From: Sagittula marina | GTDB lineage: Bacteria; Pseudomonadota; Alphaproteobacteria; Rhodobacterales; Rhodobacteraceae | Direction: 5' to 3' | Assembly: GCF_014196795.1 (NCBI RefSeq) | Contig: NZ_JACIEJ010000001.1 | Span: 1-64,000 of the forward strand | DNA: 64,000 nt | Part shown: positions 21,105-29,886 of the stretch, piece by piece | Layout of the letters: each line of letters opens with the position of its first letter | How positions within the stretch are numbered: the first letter of the stretch is position 1 | Position numbers and translations under genes: made by a program | Notes under the pieces: model-generated | What the model saw: the letters and a program-made list of their open reading frames with translations, nothing else | The model's database searches: none | What the model was told of the DNA's origin: nothing

Positions 21105-21494
21105 ATGAGCGCATTCTCTGACGCCCTGTCCGTCACCACCGGCGGACTCAAAAGCCAAGCCGCGCGCCTGCGCGTGGTGTCTGAAAACATCGCCAACGTC
21201 GACACGCCTGGGTATCGGCGCAAGACAATGTCGTTTGACATGCAACGCAATGACGGTGGCCTGTCGACCGTTGCTCCCGGCGATGTGAACCTGTCGCGCA
21301 CCGAGCTACCGGATATCTACGATCCAGACCATCCGCTTGCCGATGCAACGGGCAACTACAAGGGATCGAGCGTCGATCTGATGATCGAGATCGCAGATGC
21401 CCGCGAAGCCCAGAGATCTTACGAAGCCAATCTTAAAATGTTCGACCAAACCCGGCAGATGTCCACGTCACTGATGGATCTGCTGCGGCGCTAA
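21105..21494 (+). CDS. flgC: Flagellar rod protein FlgC
   Basis: FlgC is a proximal rod subunit. The 129-residue protein has the rod signature SENIANVDTPGYRRK at about 27-41 and a C-terminal AREAQRSYEANLKMFDQTRQM helix, which is diagnostic for this family (only parts shown here). A ribosome site AAAGGAG precedes the ATG, and 12 bases separate it from flgB. Confidence 0.95.
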   Translation: MSAFSDALSVTTGGLKSQAARLRVVSENIANVDTPGYRRKTMSFDMQRNDGGLSTVAPGDVNLSRTELPDIYDPDHPLADATGNYKGSSVDLMIEIADAREAQRSYEANLKMFDQTRQMSTSLMDLLRR

Positions 21495-21535
21495 AGCCCC
21501 CCACTTAACCTTAACCACCGTGAAAGGAGACCAGA

Positions 21536-21829
21536 ATGGACGTCCGATCGCTTTATGCCGCGCAGAAATACGCGGCTTCCAAGCCGGCCATGGTGCCGGA
21601 CCCCACCAAAGCCACCCCCCTGGAGGAGGAATTTGCGCGCGTTACGCAAGATTTCGTCGGCCAGATGGAGGAGGCGGAACAGATCGCACAACAAGCCATG
21701 ACAGGTGATGCCGATCCGCATGCGCTTGTCGAAGCGTTGGCCCAATCCGAACTGGCCGTTGAGACCGTTGTCGCCGTACGCGACAAGGTCGTGGAGGCCT
21801 ATCAGGAAATCCTGCGGATGCCGGTCTAA
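21536..21829 (+). CDS. fliE: Flagellar hook-basal body protein FliE
   Basis: FliE joins the MS ring to the rod. The 97-residue helical protein ends with ALAQSELAVETVVAVRDK and VVEAYQEILRMPV, the usual conserved C-terminal half (KVVEAYQEI-RMPV). AAAGGAG lies before the ATG. It sits between flgC and fliQ, its standard alphaproteobacterial neighbours. Confidence 0.95.
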   Translation: MDVRSLYAAQKYAASKPAMVPDPTKATPLEEEFARVTQDFVGQMEEAEQIAQQAMTGDADPHALVEALAQSELAVETVVAVRDKVVEAYQEILRMPV

Positions 21830-21833
21830 CGCC

Positions 21834-22103
21834 ATGATGAACGAAGCCATCTTCTTTGACACGTTGCGAATGGGGCTCTGGGTGGCAGCTGTTACCTCCA
21901 CCCCGATCCTGGCAGCGGCCTTGATTGCCGGTGTTGGCATCGGTCTGTTGCAGGCGCTGACCTCGATCCAGGAAATGACGCTGACCTTCGTGCCAAAGCT
22001 GATGGCCATCGTGGCCGTGTTCTGGATGTCGATGAGCTTTATGACAAACACGCTTATCGGCTTCTTTCAGGAACGCATTATTCCCATCATCACAGGAGGC
22101 TGA
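21834..22103 (+). CDS. fliQ: Flagellar export gate protein FliQ
   Basis: FliQ is part of the FliPQR export gate in the inner membrane. The 89-residue protein has two membrane helices (about 15-38 and 50-75), with the family motif GLLQALTSIQEMTLTFVPK between and after them. The start is ATG 21834 or the adjacent ATG 21837. It lies four bases after fliE and one base before flgF. FliP, its gate partner, is not in the window. Confidence 0.95.
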   Translation: MMNEAIFFDTLRMGLWVAAVTSTPILAAALIAGVGIGLLQALTSIQEMTLTFVPKLMAIVAVFWMSMSFMTNTLIGFFQERIIPIITGG

Positions 22104-22104
22104 C

Positions 22105-22818
22105 ATGGAAACCGCCGGCTACACCGCGTTGGCGCGCCAATCTGGCTTGCTGCGCGAAATGCAAGTTATCGCGAACAACATCGCAAACGCCAACACCACA
22201 GGCTTTCGTCAAGAGGGTGTGATCTTTTCAGAGTACATTACGTCCGGCGACGATGTGAACTCCATCTCGATGGCGCAGGGACGCATCCACAACACGTCCT
22301 TTATCCAAGGCGAACTGGAACCCACAGGAGGCATGTACGATCTTGCCGTTGAGGGCGACGGATTCTTCCTTGTCGGCACGCCAAATGGTGAGCGGCTGAC
22401 CCGCGCGGGGGCGTTTTCGCCCAGCGCAGAAGGGACGCTGGTGAACTCTGATGGCTACCCCGTGCTCGACGCGGGCGGAGCACCGATCTTTGTACCACCG
22501 GGCGGCGTGCAACTTGCTGTGTCCCAAGACGGCACAATCAGCTCAGAAGGCCGCCCCATCGGACAGGTCGGCGTGGTCCAACCGATTGATTCCCTTGCGA
22601 TGGTTCGGGAGGGCAGCCAGTTGTTCAATGCCGAAGCGGGATTTGAACCAGTCGAAAATCCCCGCGTCATGCAAGGATTTACCGAGGCCTCCAACGTCGA
22701 TCCCATCTTGCAGATGGCTCGCATGGTCGAGGTGCAGCGCGCCTACGAATTGGGCCAGAGCTTTTCGGAACGTGAAGATCAACGCATCAGAGATGCCCTC
22801 AAAGCATTCGTGAAATAG
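22105..22818 (+). CDS. flgF: Flagellar rod protein FlgF
   Basis: FlgF is a rod subunit. The 237-residue protein has the N-terminal signature QVIANNIANANTTGFRQE, the DLAVEGDGFFLVGTPNGERLTR segment common to rod and hook proteins (partly quoted), and a C-terminal MVEVQRAYELGQSF helix. It precedes flgG by 10 bases. Length and order distinguish it from flgG. Confidence 0.94.
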   Translation: METAGYTALARQSGLLREMQVIANNIANANTTGFRQEGVIFSEYITSGDDVNSISMAQGRIHNTSFIQGELEPTGGMYDLAVEGDGFFLVGTPNGERLTRAGAFSPSAEGTLVNSDGYPVLDAGGAPIFVPPGGVQLAVSQDGTISSEGRPIGQVGVVQPIDSLAMVREGSQLFNAEAGFEPVENPRVMQGFTEASNVDPILQMARMVEVQRAYELGQSFSEREDQRIRDALKAFVK

Positions 22819-22828
22819 GAGCAGTACC

Positions 22829-23614
22829 ATGCGCGCACTCAAGATTGCCGCCACCGGCATGAGCGCCCAACAAATGCGGGTCGAGGTCATCTCGAACAAC
22901 CTCGCAAACATGTCCACCACCGGCTACAACGCGCGGCGAGCGGAGTTTGCGGACCTGCATTATCAACAACTTGCCCGTGCCGGGACGGTCAGCGCCTCCA
23001 ACGGCACCGTGCTGCCGACCGGTGTGCAGCTTGGCCTTGGCGTTCGACCGGCCTCTGTCACCGTGCAGCTGTCGCAAGGCTCGCTCTCCGCCACGGGGGG
23101 CGACCTCGACGTGGCAATTGAGGGCAATGGCTATCTCGAAGTCACCCTTCCCTCTGGCCAGCTTGCCTATACGCGTGACGGAGGGCTGAAACGCACAGGC
23201 GAAGGTCTGATCGTCACATCGGATGGCTACGCTGTCTCTCCCGAAATCACGATTCCCGACGATGCGACCCGAATTTCCGTCAACGCTGACGGCGAGGTCT
23301 ATGCATACTTCGCTGGCGCGGCGCAGGCGCAATTACTGGGACAATTCTCCTTGTCTGGCTTCAGCAACGCCAAAGGTCTGGAAGCGATTGGTTCGAACTT
23401 GTTTGTCGAAACCGAAGCCTCCGGTCCCGCCCTGCAATCAACGCCCGGTCTCGATGGCTTGGGCACATTGCGACAAGGGTACCTTGAAGACAGCTCCGTG
23501 GATGCCGTCAAAGAAATCACCGATCTGATCGAAGCGCAGCGCGGGTACGAGCTGAATTCCAAAGTCATTTCGGCGGCGGATCAGATGCTTGGCGCCACGA
23601 CACAGGTGCGCTGA
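22829..23614 (+). CDS. flgG: Flagellar distal rod protein FlgG
   Basis: FlgG forms the distal rod that passes through the P and L rings. The 261-residue protein has VISNNLANMSTTGYNARRAEF at the start (20 of these residues form the rod signature), DLDVAIEGNGYLEV in the centre, and LIEAQRGYELNSKVISAADQ near the end. The length matches the family. Its TGA overlaps the flgA start as TGATG. Confidence 0.96.
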   Translation: MRALKIAATGMSAQQMRVEVISNNLANMSTTGYNARRAEFADLHYQQLARAGTVSASNGTVLPTGVQLGLGVRPASVTVQLSQGSLSATGGDLDVAIEGNGYLEVTLPSGQLAYTRDGGLKRTGEGLIVTSDGYAVSPEITIPDDATRISVNADGEVYAYFAGAAQAQLLGQFSLSGFSNAKGLEAIGSNLFVETEASGPALQSTPGLDGLGTLRQGYLEDSSVDAVKEITDLIEAQRGYELNSKVISAADQMLGATTQVR

Positions 23615-24030
23615 TGCGACTACCGCTGACTTTTTTCCTCTGCCTCTGCTCTGCCGTACAGGCCGAAACCGTGGTCGCGACACGTACAATTCGTGCACAG
23701 CAGATCATCTCGGCCGATGCAGTGCGGTTGGATCCGGCACAGGTTCCCGGAGCCTACGATTCGCTGGAAAAGGTCATCGGGCTGGAAGCACTCTATGCCG
23801 TGTATCCTGGTCGCGCCCTGATGGTCGGCACAGTGGCGGAGCCCGCTGTTATCGACCGAAATCAGGTCGTGGAAATCATCTATAATCAAGGCGGATTGCG
23901 GATCGCAACGGAAGGGCGCGCGCTTGGCCGTGGGGCTGTTGGCGACCGCATCCGTGTTATGAATGTCAGCTCCCGAACAACCCTGTTCGGCACAATCGCC
24001 GAGGACGGGACTGTCCTCGTGGCGCAATGA
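23614..24030 (+). CDS. flgA: P-ring assembly chaperone FlgA
   Basis: FlgA is a periplasmic chaperone that helps FlgI build the P ring. The 138-residue protein starts with a signal peptide (MRLPLTFFLCLCSAVQA) and has the SAF-type domain with YAVYPGRALMVGTV and the C-terminal GRALGRGAVGDRIRVMN and SRTTLFGTI segments. It is short, with one SAF domain, as in other alphaproteobacteria. It overlaps flgG by one base. Confidence 0.92.
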   Translation: MRLPLTFFLCLCSAVQAETVVATRTIRAQQIISADAVRLDPAQVPGAYDSLEKVIGLEALYAVYPGRALMVGTVAEPAVIDRNQVVEIIYNQGGLRIATEGRALGRGAVGDRIRVMNVSSRTTLFGTIAEDGTVLVAQ

Positions 24031-24038
24031 GGATCCCT

Positions 24039-24767
24039 ATGCTGCGCACCATTGGTATGATCGGCATCATCTGCTCTCTGACGGCCTGCGAGCGGGTCAA
24101 CCACATCGGAAAGGAACCGGATTTCACGCCACAAACCCAAAGCCCGGAGCGGGTGGCCATGATCGCGTCCGGCATTTCAGATGCGGCCCCGCCCGCACGA
24201 AACACGGACGAGGCCTCGCTCTGGACCAGCGGGCAAACCTCATTGCTCGGTGATCGCCGCGCCATGAAACGTGGCGATATCCTGACCGTGGTGATTTCTA
24301 TCGATGACAGCGCAGAGATCCAGAACACGACAGCGCGCTCACGCGGTGGATCTGAATCTTTGGCCATCCCTGATCTTTTTGGCTATCCGGAAAGAATAAA
24401 CCAAGGCATCACCGATGGTGCGAGCCTCGACAGTGCAGTGAGCATAGACAGTTCCGCCTCTTCAAATGGCACAGGATCAGTGCGCCGCAGCGAAAGCCTG
24501 ACTCTCCGCATAGCTGCAACCGTTCTTGACGTTCTGCCGAACGGCGTTTTGTCGATCGAAGGCAGTCAAGAGGTCCGCGTCAACTTTGAGTTGCGTGAAC
24601 TTCTGGTGTCCGGCTACGTGCGGCCAGAAGATATCTCCCGCCAAAACGAAATCACCTATGACAAAATCGCCTCAGCGCGAATTTCGTACGGTGGGCGTGG
24701 TCAGATCACCGACGTCCAGCAACCCCGGATCGGCCAGCAAGTGCTGGATGCGATTCTCCCTTTCTGA
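24039..24767 (+). CDS. flgH: Flagellar L-ring lipoprotein FlgH
   Basis: FlgH forms the outer-membrane L ring. The product has a lipoprotein signal with SLTAC (lipidation Cys near residue 17), then SLWTSGQTSLLGDRRAMKRGD and LTVVISIDDSAEIQN typical of FlgH, and a conserved end including GYVRPEDISRQNEITYDKIA. The ATG at 24039 has GAGG six bases upstream and is preferred; the ATG at 24027 overlapping flgA is the alternative, giving four more residues. Confidence 0.94.
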   Translation: MLRTIGMIGIICSLTACERVNHIGKEPDFTPQTQSPERVAMIASGISDAAPPARNTDEASLWTSGQTSLLGDRRAMKRGDILTVVISIDDSAEIQNTTARSRGGSESLAIPDLFGYPERINQGITDGASLDSAVSIDSSASSNGTGSVRRSESLTLRIAATVLDVLPNGVLSIEGSQEVRVNFELRELLVSGYVRPEDISRQNEITYDKIASARISYGGRGQITDVQQPRIGQQVLDAILPF

Positions 24768-24776
24768 GGACACCGC

Positions 24777-25289
24777 ATGATCAAAAAACTTCTGCCTATT
24801 CTTTTGGCCTTGATCGGAACTGGTGCCGGTATTGGTGCCGGCATCATGCTCAAGCCATCGCCCGCGCCAGAGGACCTGGCAGCTGTCGAATGTGTGCCTC
24901 CAGATGGCGAGGTTCATCATGAAACCGTCGACGGAGAAGAGGCAGTAGACGTCGATGCCCCTACGCAAACCGAGTTCGTGAAGATGAGCAATCAATTCAT
25001 TATCCCCATCATGGGGACAGAGCGTGTGCAGGCTATGGTTGTGGCCTCTTTGAGCCTTGAAGTGCGCACTGGCACAACAGAGGCTGTCTACTCGCGGGAA
25101 CCTAAACTCCGCGACGTTTTCTTACAGGTCATGTTCGACCACGCAAATATCGGGGGGTTCGAAGGTTCATTTACCAAAAGTGACCGAATGGACATCCTGC
25201 GCAGGTCTCTGGTGGATGCGGCCCGCGCCGTGCTGGGAAAAGATGTTGCGGATGTGCTCATTACGGAAATTGCGCGCCAAGACACCTGA
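24777..25289 (+). CDS. fliL: Flagellar basal body-associated protein FliL
   Basis: FliL surrounds the stators and supports torque. The 170-residue protein has one N-terminal membrane helix (about 5-25, with GTGAGIGAGIML), an acidic linker, and a periplasmic domain with QFIIPIMGTERVQAMVVASLSLEV (partly quoted), PKLRDVFLQVMFDHAN and a helix DILRRSLVDAARAVLG. It closes the flgB operon and meets the leftward fliJ-like gene tail-to-tail. Confidence 0.92.
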   Translation: MIKKLLPILLALIGTGAGIGAGIMLKPSPAPEDLAAVECVPPDGEVHHETVDGEEAVDVDAPTQTEFVKMSNQFIIPIMGTERVQAMVVASLSLEVRTGTTEAVYSREPKLRDVFLQVMFDHANIGGFEGSFTKSDRMDILRRSLVDAARAVLGKDVADVLITEIARQDT

Positions 25290-25298
25290 GCGCGCAAT
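25269..25298. repeat. 9-bp inverted repeat at the fliL/fliJ-like junction
   Basis: ATTGCGCGC (25269-25277) pairs perfectly with GCGCGCAAT (25290-25298) around a 12-base loop that includes the end of fliL. It sits between two convergent operons and could stop or stall polymerase from either side, but has no T-run. Confidence 0.4.
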
Positions 25299-25304
25299 GC
25301 CGCT

Positions 25305-25730
25305 TTACTGGTCGGAATCCACCATCCGCCTCAACTGACCCAAAGCGTCAATTGTATCTGCCTCCGCAAGTTGCCGCTTGCGGAGGTTTTCCGTGCGGGC
25401 CTGCTCCACGAGGTTTTCAGCCGCCTGAGTTCTGGAGAATGCGACCCGTGCAACAGCCAAAGTCTGCATCTCCTGCGCCCGGGCTTGCGCTGCACGCCGC
25501 TGGATATCCGCCCGCTTTCGCAGCAGCCACCCCTGCCACAACGTGTCGGCCCCCAACATTTGGCGAGCACTGATAGCGCCTGCATCAGCTTGCGCTGCGG
25601 CACGCATGGCATCAATTTGGGCCAATTCCCCTGCAATCTGACGACTTTGGTCCAGGCTTTTTCGATGCTGATCCAGATCTTTCTCAAGCATAATCCGGGT
25701 AATACTCGCCAGTTCAGTGTACTTCGTCAT
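25305..25730 (-). CDS. FliJ-like coiled-coil protein
   Basis: The 141-residue protein is almost all helix, rich in Ala, Gln, Arg and Glu (RKSLDQSRQIAGELAQIDAM, then RRAAQARAQEMQTLAVARV), with no signal peptide or membrane segment. FliJ, the export-apparatus chaperone/stalk protein, has the same length and character, and the gene directly follows flhB in the export-gate operon. Sequence conservation in FliJ is low, so this is inference from length, structure and position. Confidence 0.5.
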   Translation of the reverse strand: MTKYTELASITRIMLEKDLDQHRKSLDQSRQIAGELAQIDAMRAAAQADAGAISARQMLGADTLWQGWLLRKRADIQRRAAQARAQEMQTLAVARVAFSRTQAAENLVEQARTENLRKRQLAEADTIDALGQLRRMVDSDQ

Positions 25731-25731
25731 C

Positions 25732-26820
25732 CTACCTCCGAGCGTTGCGTGCCTTCATCCGCATGCTATCCGCAAAGCGGATCGCCGCTGCGACCGAACG
25801 ATAATGCTCGGTCGGGATTTCGTTGCCGATTTCAGTTGTCGCGAACAGTGCGCGTGCTGTTGGCGGATCCGAGTGGATTGGCACACCAGCGTCGCTTGCC
25901 GACTCGCGGATACGCGCAGCAACATGATCGGTGCCTTTTGCCACACACGTTGGGGCCGCCCCGTTAAGGCGGCTCCATTTGAGAGCAACCGCATAGTGGG
26001 TGGGATTGACGATAACCACGTCAGCGTCGGGTACGTCACGGAGCATCTGGTTCATCGCCAGCTCCTGTGCGCGCATCCGACGATGTTGCTTCATGTGCGG
26101 ATCGCCTTCGGATTCCTTGTGCTCATCTTTCATTTCTTTAAAAGACATACGATTTTTGCGAATGTGTTCCGCATGCTGCCAAAACGCATCTATTCCGCCG
26201 ATGACCATGGCTATCAACACAACCACCGTCAAAAAGCGAAGCATAAGGTCGGTCATCACCAGAACTGCCTCACCAGGCGTACCGAAAATTGTTCCGATAA
26301 TTGCGTCCAACTGATTGCGCAAAAACAAGGTGAGCAAGATGGAATACACTGCGAGTTTCACAAAACTCTTGAAAAACTCAAACAGCCCCTTGCGGCCAAA
26401 CTTGTTCTTGGCATTTTCGATAGGGTTGATGCGTGATCCTTTGGGCTGCAACTTTGAGCCTGAAAAGGTGAATCCCTGCATTGCGAATAGGGTCAGCAAA
26501 ACGAATATCGCTGGCGTCAGAAAAAGCGGCAGAACCGGTACGAAGGCTGAAAACAGCAATGCGCCGATAAGCGCAGATCCTCCGTCTCGTAAATATATAT
26601 CAACCATACGATCTGGTTGTTCCAGGAGTGGTAGAACTCCATTCGCGAAGGTGGATAGGCTGTAGCCTCCTACAGACAAACCACAAATCAGAAGCCCCAA
26701 ATACCCCATGGCTGTATTGAGGTCCGTGGCGCGCGGAATCTCACCCTTCTTCCGCTGCTGATCGAGCTTTCGTTGAGAAGGCTCGTGACTTTTTTCAGAT
26801 GCTTCGTCCTGATCAGCCAT
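25732..26820 (-). CDS. flhB: Flagellar export switch protein FlhB
   Basis: FlhB is the inner-membrane export component that changes substrate specificity after hook completion. The 362-residue protein has a charged N-terminus (EPSQRKLDQQRKKGEIPRAT), four membrane helices between about 35 and 210, and a cytoplasmic domain with the autocleavage motif NPTH in VIVNPTHYAVALKW. FliK in this locus is its expected partner. It lies between fliR and the fliJ-like gene. Confidence 0.96.
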   Translation of the reverse strand: MADQDEASEKSHEPSQRKLDQQRKKGEIPRATDLNTAMGYLGLLICGLSVGGYSLSTFANGVLPLLEQPDRMVDIYLRDGGSALIGALLFSAFVPVLPLFLTPAIFVLLTLFAMQGFTFSGSKLQPKGSRINPIENAKNKFGRKGLFEFFKSFVKLAVYSILLTLFLRNQLDAIIGTIFGTPGEAVLVMTDLMLRFLTVVVLIAMVIGGIDAFWQHAEHIRKNRMSFKEMKDEHKESEGDPHMKQHRRMRAQELAMNQMLRDVPDADVVIVNPTHYAVALKWSRLNGAAPTCVAKGTDHVAARIRESASDAGVPIHSDPPTARALFATTEIGNEIPTEHYRSVAAAIRFADSMRMKARNARR

Positions 26821-26826
26821 CGCGCG

Positions 26827-27594
26827 CTACCTGAACGGCGCGGCTAAGAACCCTTCAAGTGCGGTCAACCAAGCCGCAAGCATGAAGGGCGAGGCCACCA
26901 ACAGCGTTGCGATGGCCCCGAAGGTAATCACAGGTGCACCAACGAATGCGACCATCAGCTGTGGCATTGCTTTATTAATAGCGCCGAGCGTTAGATTGTA
27001 GATCACTGACAAAATCACAAATGGCGCCGCCAAGGTGAAAGCGAGCGCAAAGCTGCGACCGACCTGCGCCCGCCCTGCCTCTGCAATCGATGATGGGTTT
27101 GGAAATTCCATGATTGGAAGAATTTCATAAGATAGAGCAAGAAAACTTGCCGCCTTGATGTGATATCCGGTGGTCATGAGCAAGGCCAAGGCCCCCATGG
27201 TCAAGATGTGACCGATGGCAGGAAGGGGGTCCATGCCAGACTGCCCGAGGAGTTGAGACAACGATGTCGACTGGGCCGCTATCGCCCCGGCTGTTTGGAT
27301 CGCAAAGATGAACATCCGCAGCATCAGGCCGAGAAAAAGCCCTGACAAAGTCTCTGTAGCAATTAGTCTCAGAAACCCGTTCAAGCCTGCGGGCGGCACC
27401 GACAGTGTCGGCGCGACAGTCGGCAGGATAACCAAGGTCAGCATTAAGGCGAGCACCAATTTGATCCGAACCGACAGGATCTGCTCACCAAAGACTGGCA
27501 AGACATTTACAGCCGCCACAATTCTGAGGAAAACCGCAAAAGCGATCCACAATGGCTCGGCGATAAGCGATTGGAGAGACGTGACATCAATCAA
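26827..27594 (-). CDS. fliR: Flagellar export gate protein FliR
   Basis: FliR is an export-gate membrane protein. The 255-residue product is hydrophobic, with about six membrane helices, and shows the family segments FLRIVAAVNVLPVFGEQ and the region GLFLGLMLRMFIFAIQTAGA with QSTSLSQLL after it. Its start overlaps the flhA stop by four bases, so translation is coupled in the order flhA-fliR-flhB. Confidence 0.94.
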   Translation of the reverse strand: MIDVTSLQSLIAEPLWIAFAVFLRIVAAVNVLPVFGEQILSVRIKLVLALMLTLVILPTVAPTLSVPPAGLNGFLRLIATETLSGLFLGLMLRMFIFAIQTAGAIAAQSTSLSQLLGQSGMDPLPAIGHILTMGALALLMTTGYHIKAASFLALSYEILPIMEFPNPSSIAEAGRAQVGRSFALAFTLAAPFVILSVIYNLTLGAINKAMPQLMVAFVGAPVITFGAIATLLVASPFMLAAWLTALEGFLAAPFR

Positions 27595-29672
27595 GCCGCC
27601 ACCACTCCTACAAGGGAAGGACGTGCCTCCAAACCAATTTCCTCAAAGGAGAGCACCGGATTAGTCAGCCCTTTGGCCACCATGACTGTGCGCAAGAATC
27701 GACGTCTCCGTGCGGACGTTACCACAGCAGGGAACACGCCGCGGTTGCCCGCGTCACCAATGGTGTTGGCCAATCCTGTTGTCAAAGACTCAAACCGATC
27801 CGGAGGCAAGGCAACGTCCAACGCGCCGTGGTTACTTTCCACTTGATAGGCTTGAAACGTTTCCTCCCACTCTGGCGAGAGCTGGACCAACGGGATGGTG
27901 CCATCGTCGCGCCGCATTCCGGCCACCAACTGGAAACCCAGACGCTGGCGAACATGCTCACAAATCGCCTCTGGCTGGGTCTGTTGACCACGCATTTCGG
28001 CGATAGTCTCCAAAATCAAAGGCAAATTGCGGATTGAAACCTGTTCGTCCAGCAGCAAACGCAAGACTTGCAGCATCGTATCGATCTGAACCTTCTCAGG
28101 GATCAGTTCATCAAGCAGGCGTCGGTTTGCCTCGGCCCGGTTCGCGTTAGTCAACGTGACCATCTCATCCAACTGTCGCCGCAAGGTCTTGAGCGACAAC
28201 AGGCGCCCAAAGTTGCGACGAATGACTTCAAGAAGATGAGTCGCAAGAACTTCGGTCGGCGTCACGATCGTAGCTCCCGTGATGGCGGCCCGATCTTGTT
28301 CCTCCGGCCTGATCCAGCGCGCGGGCGCACCGTACACTGGCTCAGTCACGTCACGTCCGCTGGGTAGGGAATCCTTCGCATCCGGAAGCAACGCCATAAC
28401 CATATCTGGGTTGAGTTCGCCCCGGGCCATTTCGACACCATGAATTCGAACAACATAAGTCCCGGTCGGCAAAGACGGCGCATCGGTCAGGCGAATTTCA
28501 GGTAAAATGAGGCCGAAATTGGATGCAATATGCGTGCGCATGTTGGATATCCGGATGTCCAAACCGGTGCCTGGGTCCAGAACCATGTTCACCAGGTCGG
28601 GCGCAAATTCGACGTGTATGTCGTCGAGGTCCAGCACGTCTCCCATACGCTGGTGGGCAGGCTCCTCGACTTCATCTTCGATCATCTCAGAGGCCTCAGG
28701 CTCGGCTGGACGCGTTGCGCGTCGCCATGCCATCCAACCAAGAAGACCTCCTCCAATGATGAATGGAATGAACGGCAGTCCGGGGACGAGCGCAAACAAA
28801 ACCATGAGAATTGCAACCGTCGCCAGCGCTGAAGGATGTTTTCCGAGCTGACCAACTACTGCAAGATCTGTCGCCCCTGTTGCACCGCCACGCGCCAACA
28901 AAAGACCGGAGGCTATCGAGATGATTACAGCTGGAATCTGCGAAACCAGACCGTCACCGACCGTGAGAATAGAATAGGTTTCGAGCGCGTCTCCGACGGC
29001 CATGTCATGCACGGCGATGCCCATTACGACACCCATTACGAGATTCAGCAGAGTGATCAGCAGGCCAGCAACGGCGTCCCCTTTAACGAACTTAGACGCA
29101 CCATCCAAAGACCCGAAGAATGTGGTTTCCTGTTGTTCTTGTTCACGGCGGGCTTTGGCCTCCGCATGGTCGATGGCGCCCGCAGACATATCAGCATCAA
29201 TGGCAAGCTGTTTACCAGGCATTGCATCTAGAGCAAAACGCGCCGAAACCTCGGCCATCCGGGCTGAACCCTTTGTAATAACTGCAAAGTTCACAATCAT
29301 CAGTACGCCGAACACAACTAGGCCAAGAAACACGCTGCCTCCCATGACGAAGTTTGCGAACCCCTGTATAACTTCGCCCGCAGCATGAGTACCGGTATGA
29401 CCCTCGCCGATAATTAGTTTTGTCGAACTGACATTCAGAGACAGGCGCAGCATCAAGGACGTGAGCAGGATCGTTGGAAAAGCCGAGAAGTCCAACGGTC
29501 GTTCAATGAAAAGAGTGACCGTGAAAATGAGGATAGCGAGACCAAAAGACGCCGCCAATCCTATGTCGAGCACCCAAGATGGCATTGGTAGGATCATCAT
29601 GACGATGATGGCCATCAAAGCCAAAGCCATCAGAACAGTGGGTCTAAAAAGCTCTGCGGCTCGAAACTTCAT
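27591..29672 (-). CDS. flhA: Flagellar export protein FlhA
   Basis: FlhA forms the export-gate nonamer that docks chaperone-substrate complexes and uses the proton gradient. The 693-residue protein has eight membrane helices in the first 310 residues, including the FHIPEP-like cytoplasmic loop (PGKQLAIDADMSAGAIDH), then a large cytoplasmic domain with VVTPTEVLATHLLEV, RLLDELIPEKVQIDTML and a C-terminal tail. It is complete. A 214-base gap with a stem-loop lies upstream. Confidence 0.96.
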   Translation of the reverse strand: MKFRAAELFRPTVLMALALMAIIVMMILPMPSWVLDIGLAASFGLAILIFTVTLFIERPLDFSAFPTILLTSLMLRLSLNVSSTKLIIGEGHTGTHAAGEVIQGFANFVMGGSVFLGLVVFGVLMIVNFAVITKGSARMAEVSARFALDAMPGKQLAIDADMSAGAIDHAEAKARREQEQQETTFFGSLDGASKFVKGDAVAGLLITLLNLVMGVVMGIAVHDMAVGDALETYSILTVGDGLVSQIPAVIISIASGLLLARGGATGATDLAVVGQLGKHPSALATVAILMVLFALVPGLPFIPFIIGGGLLGWMAWRRATRPAEPEASEMIEDEVEEPAHQRMGDVLDLDDIHVEFAPDLVNMVLDPGTGLDIRISNMRTHIASNFGLILPEIRLTDAPSLPTGTYVVRIHGVEMARGELNPDMVMALLPDAKDSLPSGRDVTEPVYGAPARWIRPEEQDRAAITGATIVTPTEVLATHLLEVIRRNFGRLLSLKTLRRQLDEMVTLTNANRAEANRRLLDELIPEKVQIDTMLQVLRLLLDEQVSIRNLPLILETIAEMRGQQTQPEAICEHVRQRLGFQLVAGMRRDDGTIPLVQLSPEWEETFQAYQVESNHGALDVALPPDRFESLTTGLANTIGDAGNRGVFPAVVTSARRRRFLRTVMVAKGLTNPVLSFEEIGLEARPSLVGVVAA

Positions 29673-29729
29673 CTCATCCCCCCCTTTTTAAAACGCATGA
29701 AACAAAAAAGAATCTCTGTATATCCAAAG

Positions 29730-29752
29730 GGTGTTGTTATTTTCACAACACC
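29730..29752. repeat. 8-bp stem-loop in the gap upstream of flhA
   Basis: GGTGTTGT (29730-29737) pairs with ACAACACC (29745-29752) around a 7-base loop. It lies between the unknown 765-residue gene and flhA on the leftward strand. Without a clear T-run it is at most a weak terminator or mRNA structure. Confidence 0.4.
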
Positions 29753-29886
29753 ACCCAATAAGCTATTTTCTCGATAAATATTTTTAAAATGAACCATTCT
29801 GGTTGGTGAGTCGCCATTTCTTGGCCTCGCTTAGGTTGCAGATATTTAAAATTATGGCTAAGGTCTTTAAAATTAGTAAGGAAAGG

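Noticed and set aside
25269-25298. Inverted repeat between fliL and the fliJ-like gene as a true terminator
   Set aside because: The stem is perfect but no T-run follows on either strand and it overlaps coding sequence; kept only as a repeat.
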